A stretch of 64,000 bases of DNA from Pusillimonas noertemannii (GCF_003096595.1 NZ_QEKO01000001.1:1240001-1304000); one strand, 5' to 3'. Positions 20,444-29,824 are shown, counted from the stretch's first letter. Numbers and translations are program-made. Notes: generated by a model from the sequence alone, not told the origin.

Positions 20444-21409
20444 TCATAAGCTCTGTCTTGCCTTGCGCCTGTTCCTCCCGAGCGATGCGACGGTGGAGCC
20501 GCCGCGCGAATCTGCGCTATTGGAGTCCGGGTCACGCTCGCGGTGGGAGCCATAGTGGCGCGCGTAGATCCAGGTAAATTCAGCCCCCAGCAGGAAGACC
20601 TGGGCGGCATAATAGACCCAGATCAGCAGGATGATGAGGGAGCCGGCGGCGGCCAGCACCGACACCGAGGCGCTCTTCCCGACATACATCCCGATCAGCA
20701 GCTTGCCGATCTCGAAAAGCGCGGCGGTGACCAGCGCACCGATCCAGACATCCCTCCAGGCGATGGCGGCCTGCGGCATGAACTTGAAGATCATGGCGAA
20801 CAGCACGGTGGTGATGCCGAAAGTGATCAGGGTATTGGCCAGCTGCAGCACGGCTTCCATGCCTGGAAAGAAGCTGCCCGCCCATTGGCCCAGCGCGGCC
20901 AGGCCGGTGCTGACCACGAGCGAGACAAGCAGCAGGAAGGCCAGGCCCAGCACCAGCCCGAAGGACAGCAGGCGTGCCCGTATGGTGCGCCAAATGCCTT
21001 GCGAGCTTTGGGCCCGGGGCACCTCCCAGATACGGTCCAGGGCGCTTTGCAATTCGGCGAAGACGCGGGTCGAGCCCCAGATCAGCACGCCGGCGCTGAC
21101 CAGGGTGGCGGTCAGGCCCTGGCTGGGCTGGTCGGCGTTGCGTATGAGCGCCTGTATGCCGGCAGCCGCATCCCTGCCGACGATGTCGCCGAGCTGATGG
21201 ATGAGCTCGCCGCGCACGGCGTCCTCACCCCAGACGAAACCCGCCACCGCGATGATGATGATCATCAGCGGGGCGATGGAGAACGCGGTATAGAAGGCGA
21301 TGGCCGCCCCCAGGCTGGAGGCATAATCTTCCTGCCATGCGCGGATGGAGTTGCGGGTCAGGTCGAAATAGTCCCTTGGCCGCATGGGGCGGCGGGATCC
21401 GGGAATCAT
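20444..21409 (-). CDS. YihY/virulence factor BrkB family membrane protein
   Basis: A 321-residue protein with six predicted membrane helices and the YihY signatures YASSLGAAIAFYTAFSIAPL near the N-terminus and the internal VLIWGSTRVFAELQSALDRIWEVP. The first named member, BrkB of Bordetella pertussis, was linked to serum resistance, but the biochemical activity of the family is unclear. The ATG at 21409 overlaps the stop of the upstream Pro-rich gene (ATGA). The tail is basic and Ser/Arg-rich. Confidence 0.88.
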   Translation of the reverse strand: MIPGSRRPMRPRDYFDLTRNSIRAWQEDYASSLGAAIAFYTAFSIAPLMIIIIAVAGFVWGEDAVRGELIHQLGDIVGRDAAAGIQALIRNADQPSQGLTATLVSAGVLIWGSTRVFAELQSALDRIWEVPRAQSSQGIWRTIRARLLSFGLVLGLAFLLLVSLVVSTGLAALGQWAGSFFPGMEAVLQLANTLITFGITTVLFAMIFKFMPQAAIAWRDVWIGALVTAALFEIGKLLIGMYVGKSASVSVLAAAGSLIILLIWVYYAAQVFLLGAEFTWIYARHYGSHRERDPDSNSADSRGGSTVASLGRNRRKARQSL

Positions 21410-21663
21410 ACGCGCTCGGGCGGGGTTCCCGGGGGTACCTGGGGCGGCTCGCGCACGTCGGGCGGCGCTTCGCGGGGCGGCAGGTCGATGCCCGGTTCGG
21501 GCTCGTCGAGCGGCGGAATGTCGTTCGGATCGTCCGGCGGGATTTCATCGGGGCCGGGCGGGTCGGTCTCGGGCGGGCGCTGGGGCGGTGTGCGGGGGGG
21601 CTGGTCGGGCGGGACTTCGGGCACGTGAGCGAATCGCAGCAGGCGCGGATCATGAAGAAGCAT
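21406..21663 (-). CDS. small proline-rich acidic protein
   Basis: An 85-residue protein that becomes almost entirely Pro, Asp, Glu and Arg after residue 18 (PPRTPPQRPPE, PPDDPNDIPP, PPREAPPD). It should be disordered or polyproline-II helical. A good AGGAGA site lies seven bases before the ATG at 21663. Its stop overlaps the yihY-like start by ATGA, so the two are translationally coupled. No signal peptide is visible and no family was recognised. Confidence 0.7.
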   Translation of the reverse strand: MLLHDPRLLRFAHVPEVPPDQPPRTPPQRPPETDPPGPDEIPPDDPNDIPPLDEPEPGIDLPPREAPPDVREPPQVPPGTPPERV

Positions 21664-21832
21664 TGTGAGGTCTCCTGTGTTGGCCGGCCAGGCCCGGCGG
21701 ACATGCGTCGATGACGCCGGGATGTGCAAGTTTCGTGCCTGAATCAGGTACCATAGGCGCATTCGGTGTGCCTCGCATCATGGCCACCCTGCGGCCGCGC
21801 CGCGCAAACCTCATCCATTCCCAGCCACTTCC

Positions 21833-22546
21833 ATGAATATCGCGTCCCTAGAAGATGACGTGGATCAAGCCGAGCTGATCCGCCACATACTGACCGAGGC
21901 AGGACACGAATGTGCGTCGTTCCATACAGGCAAGGCGTTGCTCGACGTGTTGCGCAAGCACCAGCCGTTCGACCTGATGCTGATCGACTGGGAGATCCCG
22001 GACATCACCGGCATTGAAGTCGTAAGATGGGTCAGGACGCACGTGGGCTACGATCTGCCTCTCATGTTCGTTACCAGCCGCACGCTCGAAAAGGACCTGG
22101 TCGCGGGACTGCAGGCCGGGGCCGACGACTACATTACCAAGCCGGTGCGTTTCGGCGAGCTGATTGCGCGCGTCGACGCCCTGTTGCGGCGGCGCGCGGT
22201 CGAAGCCATCAAAGAGCAGCCGATGCTGCAACTGGGCCGCTACGTATTAGACGAGACAAACTATACGGCTTGCCTCGACGGCGAAAACATCGTGCTGGCG
22301 CCCAAAGAGTTCGAGCTGGCGGTGCTGTTCTTTCGCAATCCCGGCCGCCTGTTCTCGCGCGACGTGCTCAGCGCCGCTGTCTGGAACCGCGAGATTCCCG
22401 CGACGTCACGCACCCTTGACACCCATTTGTCGAACATACGCCAGAAGCTGCGCCTGCGTCCCGAAAACGGTGTGCGCCTGGCCTCGTCGTATGCGCTGGG
22501 CTACAGGCTGGAAATCATCAGCGAGGCAGAAGGCGGCCCCCAATAA
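21833..22546 (+). CDS. OmpR-family response regulator
   Basis: A 237-residue protein with an N-terminal receiver (acidic pocket E7-D8-D9, phosphoacceptor D52 in LIDWEIPD, conserved K103 in ITKP) and a C-terminal winged-helix DNA-binding domain (VLAPKEFELAVLFFRNPGRLFSRDVL ... THLSNIRQKLRL). It is the first gene of a three-gene cassette with a FecR-domain protein 59 bp downstream and a CHASE2 histidine kinase, which is its probable partner. Confidence 0.92.
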   Translation: MNIASLEDDVDQAELIRHILTEAGHECASFHTGKALLDVLRKHQPFDLMLIDWEIPDITGIEVVRWVRTHVGYDLPLMFVTSRTLEKDLVAGLQAGADDYITKPVRFGELIARVDALLRRRAVEAIKEQPMLQLGRYVLDETNYTACLDGENIVLAPKEFELAVLFFRNPGRLFSRDVLSAAVWNREIPATSRTLDTHLSNIRQKLRLRPENGVRLASSYALGYRLEIISEAEGGPQ

Positions 22547-22605
22547 GGGCGTGTTTTTACCCGCTCCCCCAGTGCTTCCACAACCATAAAATCAAAAGAG
22601 TCCTT

Positions 22606-23697
22606 ATGTTTCCGTTTCGTGTTCTTTGCGCCCTGACATTCGCCGGCAGCCTGTTGCTTTCATTGCCGGCGGCCGCCCAACCGGCCGGGGCCAAAGGAGA
22701 TGATTTCCTCTATCGTGTCATGCAGGGCGACACGCTGGGCGGACTGGCGCAGCGCTATACGATGGACTTCTCCAACTGGTCGGCGCTGCAGCGGCTCAAC
22801 GATGTCGAAGATCCATTTCGCCTGCCCGTTGCCAAACTGCTTCGCATACCTTTCTCCATGATTCCCTTGCGCGATTCCGGCGCACGGGTGCTTCACCTGG
22901 CCGGCCAGGCCTCGGTGGACGGCCGTGCCTTGTCGTCCGGCGCTACCGTGCAAGAGGGGCAAACCGTCGAGACCGGAGCAAACGGCTTCGTCGCCCTGCA
23001 GTTGTCCGACGACAGCATCGTCAGCATTCCACCGTCCACCTCGCTGGTCGTAAGGCGCTTGCGCGAGTTCGTGGGGGCCGGGCTGACGGATTCGGTCTTC
23101 GACATGAAGGCGGGCACCATCGAGACTCAGGTCGCACCCCACGAGACAGGGGTCGGCCGCTTCGAGGTGCGTACGCCCGTCAGTGTCACGGGGGTGCGCG
23201 GCACGCGCCTGCGGGTTCATGCCACGGCCGAAGGCTCGCGCAGCGAAGTGGTCAGCGGGGTGGCGGGCGTCGACGGTTCGGCGGCGCCCGAGGTGATGCT
23301 GCGCCGCGAGCAGGGTGTCGCGGTCGATCCTTCCGGAAAAAGCCAGGGGGTCCGCAAACTGCTGCCGGCGCCCCGGCTTTCTCAGCCGGTTCGCGGACCG
23401 GGTGGCTGGTCGGCGCAATTCGAGCCTGTGCAGGGCGCGGCTTCGTACCTGGTAAGCGTGGCCCGCGACCCCCAGGGCGGGCAATTGGTGTCGCGCCAGA
23501 CCATCGATGCGCCGCCGGCCCGTTTTGCCGCGTCGGGGCCCGGCACCCACTACGTATTCGTGCGTGCCCTCGACGAGACAGGCCTGGGCGGCCTGGACGC
23601 CCACGAGGAATTCGAGGGCGCCTTCGTGCTGTCCGACCAGTCGGGAAGCCCCATTCTGACAAGTGACGGCACCCTGATCATCGTCGCCGATTATTGA
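22606..23697 (+). CDS. secreted LysM + FecR-domain protein
   Basis: A 363-residue protein with a signal peptide (residues 1-24, AAAQ), then a LysM-like segment (YRVMQGDTLGGLAQRYTMD, about residues 36-80) that may bind peptidoglycan, then a FecR domain (about 115-215: VQEGQTVETGANGFVALQLSDDSIVSIPPST and the RTPVSVTGVRGTRLRV motif), and a C-terminal fibronectin-III-like repeat region. FecR domains usually sit on transmembrane anti-sigma proteins; here the protein is exported and paired with a two-component system. It is probably a periplasmic sensor or modulator for the downstream CHASE2 kinase. Confidence 0.85.
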   Translation: MFPFRVLCALTFAGSLLLSLPAAAQPAGAKGDDFLYRVMQGDTLGGLAQRYTMDFSNWSALQRLNDVEDPFRLPVAKLLRIPFSMIPLRDSGARVLHLAGQASVDGRALSSGATVQEGQTVETGANGFVALQLSDDSIVSIPPSTSLVVRRLREFVGAGLTDSVFDMKAGTIETQVAPHETGVGRFEVRTPVSVTGVRGTRLRVHATAEGSRSEVVSGVAGVDGSAAPEVMLRREQGVAVDPSGKSQGVRKLLPAPRLSQPVRGPGGWSAQFEPVQGAASYLVSVARDPQGGQLVSRQTIDAPPARFAASGPGTHYVFVRALDETGLGGLDAHEEFEGAFVLSDQSGSPILTSDGTLIIVADY

Positions 23698-23710
23698 ACA
23701 GGCCCCGGCC

Positions 23711-25675
23711 ATGCCTACATCAGCCGCATCGGCGCAAGGCGAGAAAAACGGGCTGCAGCGGCGCCTGCGCATCGAGTGGCTCGTTACCGTGCCGGTCCTG
23801 ATGTCGCTCACTTTCTTCCTCAGTTATTTCGGCCAGCACTTCGGCATGAAAAGGCTGGATCATCTGCTGTATGACCGCACCATGGCGATGGCCACGCACC
23901 AGCCCTCGGAAGACATCGTCATCGTGGCGCTGGATGACGCCAGCATCCGTGAACTGGGCTACTGGCCCTGGCGCCGATCGGTCCACGCCCGCTTGCTCGA
24001 GCGTCTGGAAGGGGCAAGGGCGGTGGGCATGGACATTGTCCTGAGCGATCCCAACCCTGCCTATCCCGACGACGACGCGGCCCTGGCCCGCGCCATGCGC
24101 GAGCATGGCCGCGTGGTGCTGCCGCTGGTCCTGGACCAGGACAATGCACAGAAACCGCTGCCCGTGCTCGCGGAAGCGGCGTCCAGCATGGGCTACATCA
24201 ATGCCCATATGGACGCAGACAGCGTCGTCAGGTCGATGCGGCTGCGCCAGCAGGCGTCCGGTGTTCCCGTTGAACATTTCGTGTTGGCCATGCTGGATTC
24301 GGGAAGCGAAGCCGGCCGCCCGGCCCGCCTGCGCGAACTCGATGACCGCCCCAGGCTGATTTCCTATGCAGGCTACCCGGGCAGCTTCACGATGTATCCT
24401 TATGCCCGTGTGCTTGACGGTTCGGTTCTGCCCTCTGCATTCGAAGGCAAGTACGTGCTGGTGGGGGCGTGGGCCGCCGCGCTCGGAGACACTCTGTCCG
24501 TGCCGCTGTCGAAGTCGGGAGAGCCCATGGCCGGCGTCGAGATCCTGGCCAACGGCTTGCAGAATGCGCTGGAAAATCGTTGGATCCGTACTCCGGACCG
24601 GCTGCAGTCGGCTCTGTGGAGCATGTTGCCCGTGCTGCTGGTCTGCCTGGCATTGCGCCGCCTGTCGCCCAGAAAGTCGTTTTTCTTCATGCTGATCATC
24701 GTGGCTCTGATCTTCATCGCCAATTGGCTTTCGATGCGCCACGCCGGCGTATGGGTGGACTCTTCCGCCGCACTGATCGGCATTGTGCTGGCCTACCCCG
24801 TATGGAACTGGCGCATGCAAGAGGCGACGCTCAGGCAGGTGGACGCCGAACTCGACCAGCTGTATGAGCAGAACCTGATGCAGGCCCAACTGCCGCCCGA
24901 ATCAGGCGTTGCGGCGGGCGGGGCTTCGCTGCCCGAGCGCATGGTCAAGCTGCATGGGGCCATGGGCATGCTGCGCCAGGCGATCGGCCAAAGGGAAGAA
25001 GCCTTGCGTTTTCTGTCGCATGACATGCGCTCGCCGCAGAACGCCATACTGGCCCTGACCCAGCTGCAGCGCTATGGCAAGGCGCCGCTGGCGCAGCCCG
25101 AGCTGCTCGAGCGGATCGATCGGTGCGCTTCGCGCACCTTGGGCCTGGTGGACGGCTTCGTGCAATTGGCCCGCGCAGAATCGACGGTGCTCGATTTCCA
25201 GGACATCGACCTGGGCGAATTGCTGCATTCAATATGCGACGAGCGCTGGCCCATGGCCCGCCGCCGCCGGATCGTCGTCGCCGTTGATGCCGCTTCCGGC
25301 GCGGCGCATATGATGGCCGATGGCGAAATGCTGGGACGCGCGTTGGGCAACCTGGTGGACAATGCCATTCAATACAGCCCCGATGGCGCGCAGGTGCTGT
25401 GCCGCCTTTACGCGCGCGCGGGCGGCTGGGTAGTGGCGGTGAAGGACCAGGGCCGAGGCATGACGGCGGAACAGCAGATGCGCCTTTTCGAGCCCTTTCG
25501 CCGTTTTGACGTCGATGCCCCGGGCAATCCGGATGGCAGCGGATTGGGGCTGGCACTGGTGCGAACCGTGGTGCTGCGCCATGGCGGCCGGATCGAGGTC
25601 GAGAGCGCGCGGGGCAAGGGCAGCGTTTTTAAGGTCAGTCTTCCGGGTCGTCCTGATTCCGGCGCATCGCGCTGA
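23711..25675 (+). CDS. CHASE2-domain sensor histidine kinase
   Basis: A 654-residue kinase. One N-terminal helix (about 24-43) leads to a periplasmic CHASE2 domain (about 45-290, with DDASIRELGYWPWRRS), then three closely spaced helices (about 300-370). The cytoplasmic part has an H-box FLSHDMRSPQ with His437, an N-box (LGNLVDNAIQYSPDG) and G boxes (DQGRGM, GSGLGLALV). It starts 13 bp after the FecR gene. The ligand is unknown. The last 41 bp overlap a small antisense gene. Confidence 0.92.
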   Translation: MPTSAASAQGEKNGLQRRLRIEWLVTVPVLMSLTFFLSYFGQHFGMKRLDHLLYDRTMAMATHQPSEDIVIVALDDASIRELGYWPWRRSVHARLLERLEGARAVGMDIVLSDPNPAYPDDDAALARAMREHGRVVLPLVLDQDNAQKPLPVLAEAASSMGYINAHMDADSVVRSMRLRQQASGVPVEHFVLAMLDSGSEAGRPARLRELDDRPRLISYAGYPGSFTMYPYARVLDGSVLPSAFEGKYVLVGAWAAALGDTLSVPLSKSGEPMAGVEILANGLQNALENRWIRTPDRLQSALWSMLPVLLVCLALRRLSPRKSFFFMLIIVALIFIANWLSMRHAGVWVDSSAALIGIVLAYPVWNWRMQEATLRQVDAELDQLYEQNLMQAQLPPESGVAAGGASLPERMVKLHGAMGMLRQAIGQREEALRFLSHDMRSPQNAILALTQLQRYGKAPLAQPELLERIDRCASRTLGLVDGFVQLARAESTVLDFQDIDLGELLHSICDERWPMARRRRIVVAVDAASGAAHMMADGEMLGRALGNLVDNAIQYSPDGAQVLCRLYARAGGWVVAVKDQGRGMTAEQQMRLFEPFRRFDVDAPGNPDGSGLGLALVRTVVLRHGGRIEVESARGKGSVFKVSLPGRPDSGASR

Positions 25676-25931
25676 TGGCATCGGCCTGGGCGCCAATGAT
25701 CGATTCCAGGCTGGAGATCTCGGCGCGCAATTCGCTGGCTTCTTCACGCAGGCAGGCAATGATTTGCAGGTAGCGGACTATTTGCAGGCGCCTGCGGCGC
25801 AGCGCAGTGGCGCCCGCTTCGAGATCGCGGCCTCGGGCGCGTCCCTTGTCCTTGCTATTGGCCAGCGTAAGGCCGGCTTTGGGCGGAGGGTCGCTGGGGG
25901 GCGGAGGCTCGTCCGGCATGTTCATGTTCAT
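25635..25931 (-). CDS. small coiled-coil protein
   Basis: A 98-residue candidate starting at one of three ATGs in the repeat MNMNMP (25931, 25925, 25919). A Pro/Asp N-terminus and a basic Arg patch (KGRARGRDLEAG) precede a leucine-patterned helix (about residues 50-90, LREEASELRAEISSLESIIG) predicted to be a coiled coil. It converges with the kinase and overlaps its tail by 41 bp. Composition is protein-like, but no family was recognised and the ribosome site is weak. Confidence 0.5.
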   Translation of the reverse strand: MNMNMPDEPPPPSDPPPKAGLTLANSKDKGRARGRDLEAGATALRRRRLQIVRYLQIIACLREEASELRAEISSLESIIGAQADAISAMRRNQDDPED

Positions 25932-26198
25932 GTTAGTAGTGTGCCAAGGCACTGTTTCCCGGTCTGCTGCTATGCATGGGCTTGCGCAAAAGAGCGCGCA
26001 AGAGCCTGTGGTGTCTGTTGTACTGCTGATGCGCATAATATGGCCAGCTGTTTTTAAATGCAACTGGATGAAACTTTGCGGGCGTGGTGATGGGGGGCGG
26101 TAGAATCGAATCGCCTCATGGCCGCGGGTCTGGCCGTTTGGCCTCACCGCCATTAAACTTGCCAGTAGTTTCATTTACACGCAGGAGCTTTGCCGCGC

Positions 26199-26930
26199 AT
26201 GCCCACCCCCGTTCTGGATCAACGCCCTTCAATCGAAAGCATCGAATGCGTCGATGCGGCCATCGATTCGCGCCAGTCGATCCGTGCCTTCACCAGCCAG
26301 CCCGTCGAGCGCGATGACATTCGCCAAATTCTTGCCGTGGCAAGCCGCGCGCCCTCGGGCGCCAACGCGCAGCCCTGGAAGACCTATGTGCTGCAGGGGC
26401 GGGCGCGCGACGGCCTGGCCGACAAGGTATGCGCCGCCCATGACGCAATCTATGCCGATCCCGAACAGGCCGCCCTCTATAAAGAGGCCTACGCCTACTA
26501 CCCGCAAAGGTGGATCGATCCCTATCTTGCGCGGCGGCGCGAGAACGGCTGGGGGCTGTACGGGCTGCTGGGCATCGCCAAAGGCGAGAAAGACCGCATG
26601 CACGCCCAGCACCAGCGCAATTTCCGTTTCTTCGACGCGCCGGTGGGCCTGTTCTTCACGGTGAACACCATCATGGGGCAGGGCGCGCTGCTCGACTGCG
26701 GCGCCTTCATGCAGAACATCATGATCGCGGCCCGGGCGCGCGGGCTCGACACCTGCCCGCAAGCCGCCTGGAATTCATACGCCAGCATCATCCTGCCCTT
26801 CATCGGCGCGGGCGACGACGAGATGCTGGTATGCGGCATGTCCCTGGGTTACGCCGACCCCGACGCCCTGGTCAACACCTTCCGCACCCCCCGGGTTCCG
26901 CCGGAAGACTTTACGGTCTGGCGTGACTAA
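26199..26930 (+). CDS. nitroreductase family flavoprotein
   Basis: A 243-residue FMN/NAD(P)H-dependent nitroreductase fold protein. The N-terminal SRQSIRAFTSQPV motif and SRAPSGANAQPWK (flavin-contacting region) are typical, as is the C-terminal MLVCGMSLGYADP. Natural substrates are unknown; the family reduces nitroaromatics, quinones or enones. The ATG at 26199 is 11 bp after GCAGGAG; a TTG at 26190 is too close. Its last bases overlap the GTG start of the MlaE-like permease gene by 8 bp, an unusual join. Confidence 0.88.
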   Translation: MPTPVLDQRPSIESIECVDAAIDSRQSIRAFTSQPVERDDIRQILAVASRAPSGANAQPWKTYVLQGRARDGLADKVCAAHDAIYADPEQAALYKEAYAYYPQRWIDPYLARRRENGWGLYGLLGIAKGEKDRMHAQHQRNFRFFDAPVGLFFTVNTIMGQGALLDCGAFMQNIMIAARARGLDTCPQAAWNSYASIILPFIGAGDDEMLVCGMSLGYADPDALVNTFRTPRVPPEDFTVWRD

Positions 26931-28098
26931 TCAGGCGCGATACCTGAAGCTGGATTCCCTCGACGGCTCGGCGCGCCTGGTCGTGAGGGGCGAGTGGGTG
27001 CTGGCCAATTATCAGGCGGTCGAGCACGACATCCGCGTCTTCCTGGCGCAGGCGGGCCATGCATCGAGCGCCAGGCAGCGCCGCTTGCCGGCCGCCCTGC
27101 AGATCGGGGGCGTCGATTTCACCGGCCTGGAGGCCGTGGATACCGCCGGTGCGGCCCAATTGGCCAGGCTCGTCGGTCCTGCGCGCCTGCGCGAGCTGCT
27201 TGCGCTGCAAGATGGCCTTTCCCCAGAGCGGCTGGCCTTGCTCGAGGCGGTGGCCGCGGCCGAGCCCGAAGCCGCCCCCGAAAGGGCGCCTGTTCCCGCC
27301 TGGCGCGAATTTCTGGGCAACGTTGGCGTCTCGGTCGAGAACATCTGGAAGCTCATGGTCGATCTGCTGGGCTTCATGGGGCTGACCCTCGAGTCCATGG
27401 CTCGCAATGTGTTGCGGCCCGGTCGCTGGCGCATGACGGCAATCGTCGCGCAGGTCCAGCAGTCGGGGCTCAACGCGGTGCCCATCGTGGCCCTGCTCAC
27501 TTTCATGGTCGGAGCCGTCGTCGCCTTTCTGGGCGCTACGGTGCTGGCCGACTTCGGCGCCACCATCTTCACCGTCACGCTGGTGGGCTTCTCTTTCCTG
27601 CGTGAGTTCGCGGTGCTGCTTACGGCCATACTCATTGCCGGCCGCACCGCCAGCGCCTATACGGCCCAGCTCGGGTCCATGAAGGCCAGCCAGGAAATCG
27701 ACGCGATCCGCATGATGGCGCTGAGCCCGATCGACCTGCTGGTGGTGCCCAGAATTCTGGCGTTGCTCGTCGCCTTGCCGGCCCTGACATTCATCGGCAT
27801 GGTGTCGGGCATACTCGGGGGCATGGTGGTGTGTGCGCTGGCGCTCGATATTTCGCCCAGCATGTTCCTTACCATCTTCCAGCGCGACATCGCCCTGCAG
27901 CATTTTTTCCTTGGCATGGCCAAGGCGCCGATCTTCGCCTACCTCATCGCCGTCATCGGCTGCCTTGAGGGCTTCAAGGTGCAGGGCAGCGCGCAATCCG
28001 TCGGAGAACACACCACATCGGCCGTCGTGCAGTCCATCTTCGTGGTGATTCTTGTCGATGCGCTGGCGGCCCTGTTCTACATGGAGATGGGATGGTAG
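26923..28098 (+). CDS. STAS-MlaE permease of an Mce-type transporter
   Basis: A 391-residue protein. The N-terminal part (about 1-120) resembles a STAS domain (GVDFTGLEAVDTAGAAQLARL), followed by a five-helix MlaE permease (about 150-390) with the MlaE signatures LTFMVGAVVAFLGATVLADFGA and ELGSMK-like QLGSMKASQEIDAIR. It forms the inner-membrane channel of a phospholipid or hydrophobic-substrate transporter. The fused STAS domain replaces the separate MlaB of E. coli. It overlaps both neighbours by 7-8 bp. Confidence 0.9.
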   Translation: MTNQARYLKLDSLDGSARLVVRGEWVLANYQAVEHDIRVFLAQAGHASSARQRRLPAALQIGGVDFTGLEAVDTAGAAQLARLVGPARLRELLALQDGLSPERLALLEAVAAAEPEAAPERAPVPAWREFLGNVGVSVENIWKLMVDLLGFMGLTLESMARNVLRPGRWRMTAIVAQVQQSGLNAVPIVALLTFMVGAVVAFLGATVLADFGATIFTVTLVGFSFLREFAVLLTAILIAGRTASAYTAQLGSMKASQEIDAIRMMALSPIDLLVVPRILALLVALPALTFIGMVSGILGGMVVCALALDISPSMFLTIFQRDIALQHFFLGMAKAPIFAYLIAVIGCLEGFKVQGSAQSVGEHTTSAVVQSIFVVILVDALAALFYMEMGW

Positions 28099-28886
28099 CC
28101 GGCGCACAGTCAGATATCGTGCAGGTGCGTGGCCTGGTCAACCGCTTTGGCAGCCATGTCGTGCACGACGACCTCGACCTGGACATCCGCAAGGGCGAGA
28201 TTCTGGGCGTGGTGGGCGGCTCGGGCTCGGGCAAGTCGGTGCTGCTGCGCTCCATCGTCGGGCTGCAGCCGCCCGCGGCGGGCCGCATACTGTTGTTCGG
28301 CGAAGACCTGCTTTCGCTGTCTCCCGAGCGGCGCACCCATATCGAGCGCCGCTTCGGGGTCATGTTCCAGAACGGGGCCCTGTTCTCGTCGCTGACCGTC
28401 ATCGAGAACGTGGCGGTGCCGCTGATCGAGCAATTGAGGCTTTCAAGATCCCAGGCCGAAGAACTGGCCCGCAGCAAGATCGGCCTGGCCGGCCTGCCTC
28501 CTGATGCCGGCGGCAAATACCCCAGCGAGCTTTCGGGCGGCATGGTCAAGCGGGCAGCGCTGGCGCGGGCGCTGGCCCTGGACCCGGACATCCTGTTCCT
28601 GGACGAGCCCACCGCCGGGCTGGACCCGATCGGAGCGGGGGCCTTCGACCGCCTGCTGGTCACCTTGCGCGATGCGCTGGGCCTGACGGTGTTCCTGGTC
28701 ACGCATGATCTGGACACCTTGTACGCCACATGCGACAGGGTGGCGGTGCTGTCTCAAAAAAGGGTGTTGGCGGTCGATGCGCTCGAGCGTGTGCAAGACA
28801 TCGACGACCCCTGGATACGCGAATACTTTCATGGACCCAGAGGCCGTGCGGCAAACCGTGCGGCAGAATCGCGGAGTGCGAAATAA
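28092..28886 (+). CDS. MlaF-like ABC ATPase
   Basis: A 264-residue ABC ATPase: Walker A GGSGSGKS, Q-loop MFQNGALFSS, signature LSGGMVKRAALARA, Walker B ILFLDEPTAGLDP, switch His in VTHDLD. The FQNGALFSSLTV segment is characteristic of MlaF. It powers the MlaE permease encoded upstream. Its TAA overlaps the MlaD start (TAATG). Confidence 0.93.
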   Translation: MVAGAQSDIVQVRGLVNRFGSHVVHDDLDLDIRKGEILGVVGGSGSGKSVLLRSIVGLQPPAAGRILLFGEDLLSLSPERRTHIERRFGVMFQNGALFSSLTVIENVAVPLIEQLRLSRSQAEELARSKIGLAGLPPDAGGKYPSELSGGMVKRAALARALALDPDILFLDEPTAGLDPIGAGAFDRLLVTLRDALGLTVFLVTHDLDTLYATCDRVAVLSQKRVLAVDALERVQDIDDPWIREYFHGPRGRAANRAAESRSAK

Positions 28887-29824
28887 TGGAACCCAGGGCA
28901 CATCATGTACTGATCGGCGCCTTCACCGTCGCTGTCGCCATCCTGGCGGTGCTGGCCGCACTGTGGCTGGGAAAGGCAGGGCAGAACGCCGGTGAAAGGC
29001 ATTTTGTCGTGATCTTCAACGAGGCCGTGCGCGGGCTGATGGTGGGCAGCGCGGTGCAGTACAACGGAATCCAGGTGGGCGAGGTGCTCGAGCTTTCGCT
29101 CGACCCGACCAACCCGGCCGTGGTCAGGGCGCGCATCAAGGTGCAGGACAATATCCCCATCAAGCAGGACACCCGCGCCCGGCTGGTTCTTACCGGCATC
29201 ACCGGCGCCTCGGTCATCGGCCTGAGCGGCGGGTCGCCCGACAGCCCAGAGCTGCCGCAGCCCGAATCGGGCGACCCGGTCATCATCGCCACGCCTTCGC
29301 CGATTACGCAGTTGCTGGCCAACAGCGACAACCTCATGACCAATCTCACGGCGCTGGTAATGAGCGCCCAGCAGGTCTTGTCGCCCGAGAACGCCGAGCG
29401 AATCAGCCAGTCGCTGGCCAATCTCGAGCAGCTCACCGCCGCGCTGTCGGGGCAATCCGGCAATATGTCCGAGCTGACCGAGGCGGTGACCCAGGCGAGC
29501 CGCGAGGCAAATGAAGCCCTTGCGCAAGCCACCGTGCTGATGCGGCGCGCCGACACTTTGCTGGACAAGCAGGGCACGGCCACCCTGCAAGGCGTGCAGC
29601 GCGCCATGGCTTCGCTCGAAAGCACGGGCAAGAGCCTTGACCTGCTGATCAACGAGAATCGCCCGGGCCTGAACTCCGGAGTCGACGGCCTGCGGCAACT
29701 GGGGCCGGCATTGCACGAGCTGCGCGGCACCCTGGCCAGCCTGCAGGAAGTCGTGCGCAAGCTCGGCGACAATCCCACCAATTTCCTGTTTGGACGCACG
29801 ACGATCGAGGAGTTCGTACCATGA
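28886..29824 (+). CDS. MlaD/MCE-domain substrate-binding protein
   Basis: A 312-residue protein with an N-terminal anchor helix (about 8-28), one MCE domain (about 38-118: FNEAVRGLMVGSAVQYNGIQVGEV), and a long helical C-terminal region of heptad-like repeats ending LGDNPTNFLFGR, the usual motif of this subfamily. MCE domains form hexameric rings that carry lipids across the periplasm. The longer frame back to 28730 lies inside mlaF. Its end overlaps the next gene by 4 bp. Confidence 0.92.
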   Translation: MEPRAHHVLIGAFTVAVAILAVLAALWLGKAGQNAGERHFVVIFNEAVRGLMVGSAVQYNGIQVGEVLELSLDPTNPAVVRARIKVQDNIPIKQDTRARLVLTGITGASVIGLSGGSPDSPELPQPESGDPVIIATPSPITQLLANSDNLMTNLTALVMSAQQVLSPENAERISQSLANLEQLTAALSGQSGNMSELTEAVTQASREANEALAQATVLMRRADTLLDKQGTATLQGVQRAMASLESTGKSLDLLINENRPGLNSGVDGLRQLGPALHELRGTLASLQEVVRKLGDNPTNFLFGRTTIEEFVP

